From the NCBI RefSeq assembly GCF_903944925.1, contig NZ_CAJATU010000030.1:1-34204 (forward strand): a stretch of 34,204 nt of DNA, given 5' to 3'. Of the stretch, positions 18,825 through 27,370 are shown in pieces (positions within the stretch are counted from its first letter, which is position 1; each line of letters opens with the position of its first letter). This DNA is from an uncultured Rhodopila sp. (GTDB lineage: Bacteria; Pseudomonadota; Alphaproteobacteria; Acetobacterales; Acetobacteraceae). A model generated the notes under the pieces. That model did not search any database. It saw only the letters and a list, made by a program, of their open reading frames with translations, and was not told the origin of the DNA. The translations under genes were made by a program, and so were the position numbers.

Positions 18825-20408
18825 ATGCAGGATCATAGCGTCGCCATCGAGCCGGGTGCCGCCGGCAGCCGCATCGCCTTCGCGCCGCGCTTCAACGTCG
18901 CGGCGGCCTTCATCGATCGGCACCTGGACGAGGGCCGCGGCAGCAAAGTCGCCATCCGCACCGCGGTCGAGGACGTCAGCTACGCGGCGCTGGCCGAACG
19001 CGTCGCGCGCTGCGGCAATGCGCTGCTCGGCCTCGGCATCCCGCCCGGCGGCCGGCTGATCATCGTGGTGCTCGACGGTCCGGCGTTCTTCTATCTGTTC
19101 TGGGGCGCCATCAAGGCCGGGATTGTGCCGGTGCCGGTCAATACGCTGCTGCGCGCCGCGGACTATGCCTACCTGATCGGCGATTCCGGGTGCGCCGCCA
19201 TCGCATATTCGCCGGAACTGGCGGCGGAGGTCGAGCCGGCGCTCGATCTGGCGCCGCATCGTCCGGATGTCGCGCTGCGCACCACGGACTTGCCGCCGCT
19301 GATGGAGCAGGCGGCTGCGGTGCTGGAGCCGGCGGCGACGGCAGCCGAGGATGATTGCTACTGGCTGTATTCCTCGGGTTCGACCGGACGACCGAAGGGC
19401 GCGGTGCATCCCCATCGCACCATGGTGGTGACCAGCCAGCGCTACGCCGTGGACACGCTGGGCGCACGCGAGGACGACATTTTCTTTTCTGCGGCCAAAC
19501 TGTTCTTCTCCTATGGCCTCGGCAACGCCATGACCTTCCCGCTCTGGGTCGGCGGCACGGCGGTGCTGATGCCGGACCGCCCGACGCCGGAGAGCACCTT
19601 CGCCGCGATCGAGCGCTTCCGTCCAACTCTGTTCTTCGGCGTTCCGACACTGTACGCCCGCCAGATCGCCGAACTGCAGCATCATCAGGCCGATTTGTCG
19701 TCGCTGCGCTACTGCGTTTCGGCCGGGGAGGCGTTGCCGGCGCATCTTTATGAGGGTTGGAAGCGGCTGACCGCGCTGGAAATCCTCGATGCCATCGGCT
19801 CGACCGAGGCGGGACACATGTACATCGCCAACCGGCCGGGCGATGTGACGCCGGGTGCCAGCGGGCGCGTGGTGGCGGGCTACGCCGTCAGGGTCGTCGA
19901 TGACGACGGCCACGACGTGCCGGTTGGCACGCCGGGGCGGCTGCTGCTCAGCGGCGATTCCATCGCCAAATATTACTGGCACAATGCGAGACCGACGCTG
20001 GAGGATGGCTGGTTCGACACCGGCGACACCTATCGCGCCAACCCCGACGGCACCTTCGCCTATAGCGGGCGCAGCGGCGACATGTTGAAGGTGGGCGGCA
20101 TCTGGTGTTCCCCGGCCGAGATCGAGGCCGCGCTGATCGAGCATCCCGACGTGCTGGAAGCCGCGGTCATCGGCCGCGAGGATGCCGACGGCCTGGTCAA
20201 GCCGGAAGCCTGGATCGTCCCGAAGGTGCCGGTGGAGGAAGTGCCGGAGGCGCTCGAGGCGGACCTGGTGCGGCACTGCCGGACGCGGCTGGCGCCCTAC
20301 AAGTTCCCGCGCTGGGTGCAGGTGGTTCCCGATCTGCCGAAAACCGCGACGGGGAAGATCCAACGCTTCGTGCTGCGCCAGCGGCACATGGCCGTGACAC
20401 CGGGATGA
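18825..20408 (+). CDS. bclA: Benzoate-CoA ligase family enzyme (benzoate and/or 4-hydroxybenzoate)
   Basis: This 527-residue acyl-adenylate-forming enzyme makes an aromatic acyl-CoA from the acid, ATP and CoA, the entry step of the anaerobic pathway. The phosphate-binding loop YSSGSTGRPKG is at residues 182-192, with GSTEAGH, GWFDTGD and the C-terminal catalytic Lys511 in KTATGKIQR. The stretch AKLFFSYGLGNAMTFPLWVGG is typical of benzoate-CoA ligases. An AGGAGGA site precedes the ATG at 18825. It is the only ligase in the locus, yet genes for both benzoyl-CoA and 4-hydroxybenzoyl-CoA follow, so it may accept both acids or a second ligase lies elsewhere. The symbol is by function; badA or hbaA would be equivalents. 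Confidence 0.9.
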   Translation: MQDHSVAIEPGAAGSRIAFAPRFNVAAAFIDRHLDEGRGSKVAIRTAVEDVSYAALAERVARCGNALLGLGIPPGGRLIIVVLDGPAFFYLFWGAIKAGIVPVPVNTLLRAADYAYLIGDSGCAAIAYSPELAAEVEPALDLAPHRPDVALRTTDLPPLMEQAAAVLEPAATAAEDDCYWLYSSGSTGRPKGAVHPHRTMVVTSQRYAVDTLGAREDDIFFSAAKLFFSYGLGNAMTFPLWVGGTAVLMPDRPTPESTFAAIERFRPTLFFGVPTLYARQIAELQHHQADLSSLRYCVSAGEALPAHLYEGWKRLTALEILDAIGSTEAGHMYIANRPGDVTPGASGRVVAGYAVRVVDDDGHDVPVGTPGRLLLSGDSIAKYYWHNARPTLEDGWFDTGDTYRANPDGTFAYSGRSGDMLKVGGIWCSPAEIEAALIEHPDVLEAAVIGREDADGLVKPEAWIVPKVPVEEVPEALEADLVRHCRTRLAPYKFPRWVQVVPDLPKTATGKIQRFVLRQRHMAVTPG

Positions 20409-20483
20409 GTGGGATGAAGTTCGGCACACCCGCTCCAGTTGTCGGCGCTGCCCTTAGCGGGCAGGGGCGCCGTCGTTGCTTCA

Positions 20484-20575
20484 GTGTCATGGCCGGGCTT
20501 GGCCCGGCCACCCACGACTTGCGGCATTTCGGGCGGCAAAGTCGTGGATGGCCGGGCCAAGCCCGGCCACGACAC
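20484..20575. repeat. Pair of inverted 37-bp REP-like units between ligase and hcrC
   Basis: Arm 20484-20520 and arm 20539-20575 are inverted copies of each other with only two mismatches, separated by 18 bases. Each arm also contains its own palindromic core GGCCGGGCTTGGCCCGGCC. The structure can form one long hairpin or two short ones and fills the 199-bp gap between two genes read in the same direction. It may tune expression of the ligase relative to the reductase by partial termination or mRNA stabilisation. Confidence 0.75.
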
Positions 20576-20607
20576 AAAGGATGCGACCGTGCGGCGGGAA
20601 TCACCCC

Positions 20608-21066
20608 ATGAAATCCATCCTCACCCTCACCGTAAACGGCCGCCGCCGGGAAGACCTGGTCCCCGACAACCTGCTGCTCCTCGACTACCTGCGCGAGCAA
20701 CTCGGCCTGACCGGCACGAAACAAGGCTGCGACGGCGGCGAGTGCGGTGCCTGCACCGTGCTGGTGGACGACCAGCCGCGCCTCGCCTGCTCCACGCTCG
20801 CCGTCCAAATGCAGGGCCGCCGCGTCGAAACCATCGAAGGCTTGGCGAAAGGCGGCCGCATGAGCCGCCTGCAGCAGGCATTCCATGAAAAGCTCGGCAC
20901 CCAGTGCGGCTTCTGCACCCCCGGCATGATCATGGCGGCGGAAGCGCTGTTGCGACGCAATCCGCACCCGAGCCGCGAGGAGATCAAGGCGGCGCTGGCC
21001 GGCAATCTGTGCCGCTGCACGGGCTACGTCAAAATCATCGAATCGGTGGAGGCCGCTTCAGGATGA
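20608..21066 (+). CDS. hcrC: 4-Hydroxybenzoyl-CoA reductase, small [2Fe-2S] subunit
   Basis: This 152-residue subunit belongs to the xanthine oxidase family and carries two [2Fe-2S] clusters. The plant-type cluster ligands are Cys41, 46, 49 and 61 ([15 protein letters not shown]); the second cluster ligands are Cys100, 103, 135 and 137 (QCGFCTPG and NLCRCTGY). It relays electrons between the FAD subunit and the molybdenum site. The reductase removes the para-hydroxyl of 4-hydroxybenzoyl-CoA to give benzoyl-CoA. The ATG at 20608 follows GGGAA. Its stop overlaps the start of the large subunit (ATGA), so the subunits are translationally coupled. Known in R. palustris as hbaB. Confidence 0.93.
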   Translation: MKSILTLTVNGRRREDLVPDNLLLLDYLREQLGLTGTKQGCDGGECGACTVLVDDQPRLACSTLAVQMQGRRVETIEGLAKGGRMSRLQQAFHEKLGTQCGFCTPGMIMAAEALLRRNPHPSREEIKAALAGNLCRCTGYVKIIESVEAASG

Positions 21067-23381
21067 GCATCCACGAGCTGAAACGGCGCGGCATCGGATC
21101 GGTTGGCGTCCGCACCCCGCTGATCGACGGGGTCGACAAGGTCACCGGCCGCGCGAAATACACCGCCGATCTGGCGGCGCCGGGGGCGTTTTGCGGCAAG
21201 ATCCTGCGCTCGCCGCTGCCGCACGCCCGGATCTTGTCGATCGACACCTCCGCAGCCGAAGCGCTGGAAGGTGTTGCGGTCGTCTGCACCGGCGCCGATT
21301 GCAAGACCCCGTTCGGCGTGCTGCCCATCTCGGAGAACGAATTTCCGCTGGCGCGCGAGAAGGTGCGCTATCGCGGCGATCCGGTGGCCGCCGTGGCTGC
21401 GATCGACGAAGCCACCGCCGCTGCCGCCATCAAGCTGATCCGCGTCGAATACGAACCATTGCCGGCCTATTTCGAAGCCCGCAAAGCCATGGCTCCCGGC
21501 GCCGAGCCGATCCACGCGGAAAAGCCGAACAACATCTTGCGCGAGGTGCACAACGAGTTCGGCGACGCCGAAGCCGGCTTCGCGGCGGCGGACCTGGTGC
21601 GCGAAAAGACCTACCAGTTTGCCGAGGTCAACCACGTCCATATCGAGCCAAACGCCAGCCTGGCCGAATACGACCCCGAACGCGGCCACCTGACGCTGCA
21701 CACCACCACGCAGGTGCCGTACTACGTCCAACTGAACGTGGCGAAGTGCCTGGAGATGGAGGAGGCGCATATCCGGGTCATCAAGCCGTCCCTCGGCGGC
21801 GGCTTCGGCGCACGCACGGAATGCCTGCACTTCGAAATCATCGCCGCCATGCTCGCCCGCAAGGTGGGGGGCACCGTCCGGCTGCTGCAAACGCGTGAAG
21901 AAACCTTCCTGGCGCATCGCGGCCGCCCGGAAACCGAGGTCACCGTCAAGCTGGGGATGACAAGCGACGGCAAGCTGACCGCCTGCCACCTGAAGGCGAC
22001 GCAGCGCGGCGGCGCCTATGCCAGCTACGGGATTATTACGATCCTTTACACCGGCGCGCTGCTGCACGGCATCTACGACCTGCCCGCCATCAAGCACGAC
22101 GGCTGGCGCGTCTACACCAACACCCCGCCCTGCGGCGCCCAGCGCGGCCACGGCACCGTCGATCCGCGCGCCGCGTTCGAGGCGCTGATGAACGAGATGG
22201 CCGAGGTACTCGGCCTCGACGCCTTCGCCGTCCGGCGGATTAATTTGCTCCGCGAGATCCCGCACATCACCGCCTACGCCCAGCGGGTCATGAGCTATGG
22301 GCTGCCGGAATGCCTTGACGCCGTGATGAAGGCGTCGGGCTGGGAAGAGCGCCGCGGCAGGATGCCGAAGGGCAGGGGCCTCGGGCTGGCCTGCTCGCAT
22401 TTCGTCTCCGGCACCACGACGCCGAAGCATTGGACCGGCGAGCCGCATGCCACGGTCAACCTGCGCGTGGATTTCGACGCCGGTATCACCGTGCTGACCG
22501 GTGCGGCGGATATCGGCCAGGGATCCAACACCATGGCGGCGCAGATGGTCGCCGAGGTGCTCGGCGTGGACTGGCACCGGCTGCGGGTGATCTCCGCCGA
22601 CAGCGCCCTGACCCCCAAGGACAATGGCTCCTACTCCTCCCGCGTAACCTTCATGGTCGGCAATGCCGCGGTGGCGGCTGCGCAAGACTTGAAGCGCATC
22701 CTGGTAGAGGCGGCGGCGAAGAAGTTGGATGCGCCCCCGGACGCGATCGAATGCGAGGGCGAGTACTTCCGCGTGGCCGGGCAGGACCCGGGCCTGCCGT
22801 TCTCCGAGGTGGTCAAGGCGGCGCTGATCGATACCGGACCCATCACCGTCAAGGGCACCTTCACCAGCCCGCAGGAATTCATGGGCGACAAGAAGGTCCG
22901 CGGCAGCGCCATCGGTGCCACCATGGGCTTCTGCTACGCCGCGCAGGTCGCGGAATGCTCGGTGGACGACGTCACCGGCAAGGTCACCGCGGAGAAAGTC
23001 TGGGTGGCCGTCGATGTCGGCCGCGCCATCAACCCGCTGGCGGTGGAAGGCCAGATCCAGGGCGCGGTGTCGATGGGCATGGGCCAGGCGATGTCGGAGG
23101 AAACCCGCTTCGACCAGGGCCGCATGCTGCACGCCAACATCCTCGACTACCGGGTGCCGACGATGGCGGAAAGCCCGGATATCGAGGTGTTCATCGTCGA
23201 AAGCATCGACCCCAACGGCCCGTTCGGCGCCAAGGAAGCCAGCGAGGGTATGCTCGCCGGCTTCCTGCCCGCCGCGATGGACGCGGTGCATGAGGCCATC
23301 GGCATCCGCCCCGACGCCCTGCCGCTGACCCCGGACCGCATCGCCGAATGGCTCGACGCCAAGGAACGGAGGCGCTCATGA
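21063..23381 (+). CDS. hcrA: 4-Hydroxybenzoyl-CoA reductase, large molybdenum subunit
   Basis: This 772-residue subunit holds the molybdopterin cofactor and the active site, where 4-hydroxybenzoyl-CoA is reductively dehydroxylated. Xanthine oxidase-family landmarks are present in order: the N-terminal [16 protein letters not shown], the aldehyde oxidase fold around residues 20-130, [12 protein letters not shown] in the cofactor-binding part, the cofactor-contact region ending [30 protein letters not shown], and the C-terminal [12 protein letters not shown] with the conserved glutamate. Length equals that of the Thauera enzyme to within a few residues. It overlaps hcrC and hcrB by ATGA. R. palustris name: hbaC. 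Confidence 0.94.
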   Translation: MSIHELKRRGIGSVGVRTPLIDGVDKVTGRAKYTADLAAPGAFCGKILRSPLPHARILSIDTSAAEALEGVAVVCTGADCKTPFGVLPISENEFPLAREKVRYRGDPVAAVAAIDEATAAAAIKLIRVEYEPLPAYFEARKAMAPGAEPIHAEKPNNILREVHNEFGDAEAGFAAADLVREKTYQFAEVNHVHIEPNASLAEYDPERGHLTLHTTTQVPYYVQLNVAKCLEMEEAHIRVIKPSLGGGFGARTECLHFEIIAAMLARKVGGTVRLLQTREETFLAHRGRPETEVTVKLGMTSDGKLTACHLKATQRGGAYASYGIITILYTGALLHGIYDLPAIKHDGWRVYTNTPPCGAQRGHGTVDPRAAFEALMNEMAEVLGLDAFAVRRINLLREIPHITAYAQRVMSYGLPECLDAVMKASGWEERRGRMPKGRGLGLACSHFVSGTTTPKHWTGEPHATVNLRVDFDAGITVLTGAADIGQGSNTMAAQMVAEVLGVDWHRLRVISADSALTPKDNGSYSSRVTFMVGNAAVAAAQDLKRILVEAAAKKLDAPPDAIECEGEYFRVAGQDPGLPFSEVVKAALIDTGPITVKGTFTSPQEFMGDKKVRGSAIGATMGFCYAAQVAECSVDDVTGKVTAEKVWVAVDVGRAINPLAVEGQIQGAVSMGMGQAMSEETRFDQGRMLHANILDYRVPTMAESPDIEVFIVESIDPNGPFGAKEASEGMLAGFLPAAMDAVHEAIGIRPDALPLTPDRIAEWLDAKERRRS

Positions 23382-24337
23382 ACCTGCTACCGGATGTCCG
23401 GGTGCACCGCCCGGCGACCTTGGAGGAGGCGGTGCGGCTGAAAGCTGCATCGGAGGGGGCGCGCTTCCTGGCCGGCGGCACCGATCTGCTGGTCAATCTG
23501 CGGCGCGGACTGGGCGAGCCGACGGCGCTGATCGACCTGACGGCGGTGGCCGATTTGGGGGCGATCCGCCGGGAAGGGGAGGCGCTGTGGGTGGGGGCTG
23601 GGGTGACGCTGGCCGATCTCGCGCGGCATCCGGATGTGCCTCCGGCTTTGGCCGAGGCGGCGCTGGCGGTGGCGGGGCCGACTCACCGGGCGGCGGCCAC
23701 GCTGGGCGGCAACCTGTGCCAGGACACCCGCTGCGTGTTCTACAACCAGAGCCAGTGGTGGCGGGAATCCAATAGTTTCTGCCTGAAGAAAGAGGGCGAC
23801 AAATGCCAGGTCGTTGCGAAAAGCGACCGCTGCTACGCGACCTATCACGGCGACATCGCGCCGGCGCTGATGGTGCTGGATGCGGAGGCACTGCTGGTCG
23901 GACCCGACGGCGCCCGGCGGGTGAAGGTGGCCGAGTTGTATCGCGAAACCGGCGCCTCGCATCTGACCTTGGCGGAGGGAGAGGTGCTGGCTGTCGTGGT
24001 GCTGCCGCCGCTGCCGGGCTGGCGCGCGGCCTATCGCAAGGTGCGCATCCGTGACGCCATCGACTTTCCGCTGGCCGGCGTGGCGGGGGCGCTAAAGCGA
24101 AACGGGGATGTTATCGGCGGCTTCCGGATGGCGATCACCGGCACCAACTCCGCGCCGCTTGCCGTGGACGCGGCGGAGCTGATCGGACGTCCGTGGGATG
24201 CCGATGCCGCCGCGGTTCTGGCGCAGCTTCTGCGCAAGAAAGCCAGCGTCCTGCGCACCACGATCGTTGGCCCGGCCTACCGTCGCCGGGTGATACAGGG
24301 GATGGCCCGCAAGTTGGTGGATGAGCTGTGGGCGTGA
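23378..24337 (+). CDS. hcrB: 4-Hydroxybenzoyl-CoA reductase, FAD and [4Fe-4S] subunit
   Basis: This 319-residue subunit has the FAD-binding fold of the xanthine oxidase family ([15 protein letters not shown] near residues 30-44; TLGGNLCQD at 108-116). It carries the insertion specific for 4-hydroxybenzoyl-CoA reductases: Cys119, 135, 143 and 152, spaced 16, 8 and 9, the same spacing as the ligands of the extra [4Fe-4S] cluster in the Thauera aromatica enzyme (122, 138, 146, 155). This cluster allows electrons to run from ferredoxin to the substrate, opposite to most relatives. That motif makes the assignment firm. It is the last gene before a new promoter; R. palustris name hbaD. Confidence 0.95.
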   Translation: MNLLPDVRVHRPATLEEAVRLKAASEGARFLAGGTDLLVNLRRGLGEPTALIDLTAVADLGAIRREGEALWVGAGVTLADLARHPDVPPALAEAALAVAGPTHRAAATLGGNLCQDTRCVFYNQSQWWRESNSFCLKKEGDKCQVVAKSDRCYATYHGDIAPALMVLDAEALLVGPDGARRVKVAELYRETGASHLTLAEGEVLAVVVLPPLPGWRAAYRKVRIRDAIDFPLAGVAGALKRNGDVIGGFRMAITGTNSAPLAVDAAELIGRPWDADAAAVLAQLLRKKASVLRTTIVGPAYRRRVIQGMARKLVDELWA

Positions 24338-24351
24338 GGGTTAAACGGGGC

Positions 24352-24384
24352 TTGCTAATTCGGTATTCCAATACTATTATACCG
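24352..24384 (+). promoter_or_regulatory. Sigma70-like promoter with overlapping dyad, upstream of had
   Basis: TTGCTA (24352-24357) and TATTAT (24375-24380) are spaced by 17 bases, a good sigma70 match in an AT-rich island. A dyad CGGTAT (24361-24366) - 12 bases - ATACCG (24379-24384) covers the spacer and the -10 box, placed so that a bound dimer would block RNA polymerase. It lies in the 82-bp gap between hcrB and had and would allow the had-bcrD genes to be controlled apart from the hcr genes. The Rrf2 regulator is a candidate binder. The GGGGAA ribosome-binding site of had follows at about 24409. Confidence 0.65.
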
Positions 24385-24419
24385 GCAAAATTCGCCGCGG
24401 GCGAAACTGGGGAAGCGAA

Positions 24420-25496
24420 ATGACATCGGGCACGGACGCGCATCGCTGGATCATGACGGGGGTCAACCAACCGCTGGTCCGCGAGGCTTTCGCCGCGACC
24501 CCGGCGGACAACGAGGTCGTCGTTGCGGTTGCCGGTTGCGGCGTCTGCCACACCGATCTCGGCTATCTGTATGACGGCGTGCGCACCAACCATAAGCTGC
24601 CGCTGGCGCTCGGCCATGAAATTTCCGGACGGGTCGCCGCGGCGGGTGCAGGGGCGGAGTCCTGGCTCGGCCGTGCCGTGATCATTCCGGCCGTGCTGCC
24701 ATGCGGCGTGTGCGATACCTGCAAGCGCGGCCGCCCGAATATCTGCCGCAAGCAGGCGATGCCGGGCAACGATATCCAGGGCGGTTTCGCCTCCCACATC
24801 GTCGTTCCCGCCCGCGGCCTTTGCCCGGTTGACGAATCCCGCCTGGCGCATCGGCGGCTGTCGCTGGCGGATGTGAGCGTCGTGGCCGACGCAGTAACGA
24901 CCCCGTACCAGGCCGTGCTGCGCGCCGGGGTGACGCCGGGATCGGTTGCCATCGTCGTCGGCATCGGCGGCGTCGGCGGCTATGCGGCGCAGATCGCCAG
25001 GGCGTTCGGTGCCACCGTGGTGGCGATCGATGTCGATCCGGTCAAGCTGGACGCCATCGGCCGGGTTTCCGCGGCTCTGACGCTGAATGCGCGCGAGTAC
25101 GACCTGAAGGGCCTGAAGGCGAAAATCAACGAGTTCTGCAAGGCGGCAGGACTGCCGCTGACGGAATGGACGATCTTCGAATGTTCCGGCACCGGCACTG
25201 GCCAGAGCACCGCGTTCGGGCTGCTGACCTATGGCGCGACCTTGTGCGTCGTCGGCTTCACCATGGACCGCATCGAACTTCGCCTGTCCAACCTGATGGC
25301 CTTCGATGCGCGGGCTCTGGGAAACTGGGGCTGCCCGCCGGAGCTTTATCCCGCCGCGCTCGACCTTGTGCTGGACGGCAAGATCGATCTCGCATCGTTC
25401 GTCGAACGGCATCCGCTGGATAGCATCAACCAGGTTTTCGAACTGGCGCACGCGCACAAGCTGACCCGCCGCGCCGTTCTCGTTCCGCAACACTGA
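24420..25496 (+). CDS. had: 6-Hydroxycyclohex-1-ene-1-carbonyl-CoA dehydrogenase
   Basis: This 358-residue zinc-type medium-chain dehydrogenase oxidises 6-hydroxycyclohex-1-ene-1-carbonyl-CoA to the 6-oxo compound with NAD+. The catalytic zinc region is GCGVCHTD (Cys43, His44) and GHE (His66), and the structural zinc lobe is [15 protein letters not shown]. The NAD-binding glycine motif is [12 protein letters not shown]. The assignment rests on overall resemblance to Had of Thauera and on the neighbours oah, dch and bcr. It is the first gene of the had-oah-dch-bcrCBAD run, directly after a promoter-like element; oah follows 14 bases later. Confidence 0.92.
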   Translation: MTSGTDAHRWIMTGVNQPLVREAFAATPADNEVVVAVAGCGVCHTDLGYLYDGVRTNHKLPLALGHEISGRVAAAGAGAESWLGRAVIIPAVLPCGVCDTCKRGRPNICRKQAMPGNDIQGGFASHIVVPARGLCPVDESRLAHRRLSLADVSVVADAVTTPYQAVLRAGVTPGSVAIVVGIGGVGGYAAQIARAFGATVVAIDVDPVKLDAIGRVSAALTLNAREYDLKGLKAKINEFCKAAGLPLTEWTIFECSGTGTGQSTAFGLLTYGATLCVVGFTMDRIELRLSNLMAFDARALGNWGCPPELYPAALDLVLDGKIDLASFVERHPLDSINQVFELAHAHKLTRRAVLVPQH

Positions 25497-25510
25497 CAGG
25501 ATCTTTCGCC

Positions 25511-26605
25511 ATGTCCCATCTTGTCGACCACGACGTCGTCGCCTTCGAGCCATCCCCCGGCGTCATCTATGAGAAACGCCCGGCGCATCGCGCCGATGGC
25601 CGGGTCGTTCCGGGGCTGTTCAACGCCTGGATCTGGCTGGACAACCCGAGCCAGTTCAATTCCTACACCACCGACATGGTGAAGGGCGTCATTCGCGGCT
25701 TCCGCACCGCGTCGCATGCGCGCGATGTCGTTGCGGTGGTGTTCACCGGCGTCGGCGACAAGGCGTTCTGCACCGGCGGCAATACCAAAGAATATGCCGA
25801 GTATTACGCCGGCAATCCGCAGGAATACCGGCAGTATATGCGGCTGTTCAACGACATGGTGTCGTCGATCCTGGCCTGCGACAAGCCGGTGATCGCGCGC
25901 GTCAACGGCATGCGTATCGGCGGTGGCCAGGAAATCGGTATGGCCTGCGATTTCACCATCTCGCAGGATCTGGCGCGCTTCGGCCAGGCCGGACCCAAGC
26001 ACGGCTCCGCCGCCATCGGAGGCGCCACGGATTTTCTGCCGCTGATGGTCGGCGCCGAACGCGCCATGGAATCCGGCACCCTGTGCGAGCACTGGTCGGC
26101 TCACAAAGCATACCGGCTCGGCATCGTTCTGGATATCGTGCCAGGGCTGAAGGTCGACGGGTCATACGTCGCCAACCCGCTGGTCGAAACGAAGCGCTAT
26201 CTCGACGAATTCGGCCGCATCATTCACGGCGAACCGCTGACCGGCGAGGCTTTGGCCGCGGGCAAGGCGACCCTGGCGCGCGGCGTGGTCGATCTGTCGG
26301 CGCTGGATGCCAAGGTCGAAGCGCTGTGCACCAAGCTGATGACCACCTTCCCCGAGTGCCTGACCAAAAGCTTCGAGGAACTGCGCAAGCCGAAGATAGA
26401 CACCTGGAATCGCAACAAGGAAAACAGCCGCGCCTGGCTGGCGCTCAATATGATGGCCGAAGCCCGCACCGGTTTCCGCGCCTTCAACGAAGGTCCCAAG
26501 AACGATCGCGAAATCGATTTCGTCGCGCTGCGCCAGCGTCTCGCCAAGGGCGAGCCGTGGACGGAGGCGATGATCGACGAGCTGATCCCCGGTAAGCGGG
26601 CATGA
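25511..26605 (+). CDS. oah: 6-Oxocyclohex-1-ene-1-carbonyl-CoA hydrolase (ring-opening)
   Basis: This 364-residue crotonase-family enzyme adds water to 6-oxocyclohex-1-ene-1-carbonyl-CoA and cleaves the ring hydrolytically, giving 3-hydroxypimelyl-CoA. The crotonase oxyanion-hole regions are AFCTGGNTKEYAEYYAGNP and NGMRIGGGQEIGMACDF, and the family-specific GPKHGSAAIGGATDFLPL follows. It is longer than normal crotonases (about 260) because of N- and C-terminal extensions, as in known Oah proteins. Presence of oah is diagnostic of the Thauera-type lower branch and is also used as a marker gene for anaerobic aromatic degraders. Its stop overlaps the dch start by ATGA. Confidence 0.95.
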   Translation: MSHLVDHDVVAFEPSPGVIYEKRPAHRADGRVVPGLFNAWIWLDNPSQFNSYTTDMVKGVIRGFRTASHARDVVAVVFTGVGDKAFCTGGNTKEYAEYYAGNPQEYRQYMRLFNDMVSSILACDKPVIARVNGMRIGGGQEIGMACDFTISQDLARFGQAGPKHGSAAIGGATDFLPLMVGAERAMESGTLCEHWSAHKAYRLGIVLDIVPGLKVDGSYVANPLVETKRYLDEFGRIIHGEPLTGEALAAGKATLARGVVDLSALDAKVEALCTKLMTTFPECLTKSFEELRKPKIDTWNRNKENSRAWLALNMMAEARTGFRAFNEGPKNDREIDFVALRQRLAKGEPWTEAMIDELIPGKRA

Positions 26606-27369
26606 CCAGCCCTTTGAAAGTCTGGACCGAGCGCGACGGACGCCTGTTGCGCCTGCGGCTCGATCGCCCGAAGGCCAACGTCCTCGACGCGGCCCTTGTT
26701 GGCGCGATCGAGGACGCGCTCGAACGGCACGGGACCGTCGCGGAGCTGCGCGGTATCCTGGTCGATGCGAGCGGGCCGCATTTCAGTTTCGGCGCCTCGA
26801 TCGAGGAACACCTGCCGAAGCAATGCGCTGCCATGCTGGCGAGTTTCCACCGCCTGGTGCTGCGGATTTTTGCCTCGCCGGTTCCGGTGCTGACGGCGGT
26901 GCGCGGCCAGTGCCTCGGCGGCGGCCTGGAACTTGCCAGTGCCGGTCACCTGCTCTTCGCCGCCCCGGACGCCAAATTCGGCCAGCCGGAGATCCAGATC
27001 GGCGTTTTCGCCCCGGCGGCGTCATGCGTGTTGCCACAACGCATCGGTCTGGCGGCGGCGGAAGATCTGCTGCTGTCCGGCCGCAGCATCAGCGCGCAGG
27101 ACGCTTTGCTGGTTGGCGTGTTGAACGAAGTCGCTGATGATCCCGAGGCTGCGGCACTTGCGTATTTCGACCGTCATTTGGCGCCGAAGAGCGCGAGTTC
27201 GCTGCGCTTTGCCACCCGCGCCGCGCGGCACGGTCTGATCGAAAGTGTCTCGGCGAAGCTGGCCGCGATCGAGACGATGTACTTGCGCGAATTGATGCCG
27301 ACGCACGACGCGGTCGAGGGACTGCACGCTTTCCTGGAGAAACGACCGCCGCGCTGGGAGGATGTCTGA
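26602..27369 (+). CDS. dch: Cyclohexa-1,5-diene-1-carbonyl-CoA hydratase
   Basis: This 255-residue crotonase-type hydratase adds water to cyclohexa-1,5-diene-1-carbonyl-CoA, the product of benzoyl-CoA reductase, forming 6-hydroxycyclohex-1-ene-1-carbonyl-CoA. The crotonase pattern is visible: RLDRPKANVLDAALV at the N-terminus, FSFGASIEEH for the first oxyanion loop, RGQCLGGGLELASAGHLLFA for the second, and GQPEIQIGVFAP. Length is standard. Its start overlaps the oah stop and its end overlaps the ribosome-binding area of bcrC, so coupling is tight. Confidence 0.93.
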   Translation: MTSPLKVWTERDGRLLRLRLDRPKANVLDAALVGAIEDALERHGTVAELRGILVDASGPHFSFGASIEEHLPKQCAAMLASFHRLVLRIFASPVPVLTAVRGQCLGGGLELASAGHLLFAAPDAKFGQPEIQIGVFAPAASCVLPQRIGLAAAEDLLLSGRSISAQDALLVGVLNEVADDPEAAALAYFDRHLAPKSASSLRFATRAARHGLIESVSAKLAAIETMYLRELMPTHDAVEGLHAFLEKRPPRWEDV

Positions 27370-27370
27370 C

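Noticed and set aside
21024..23291. A 755-codon open frame antisense to hcrA
   Set aside because: It mirrors the codon bias of the real gene; the product is rich in His, Arg, Gly and Gln, has no family motif, and hcrA on the other strand has all its signatures.
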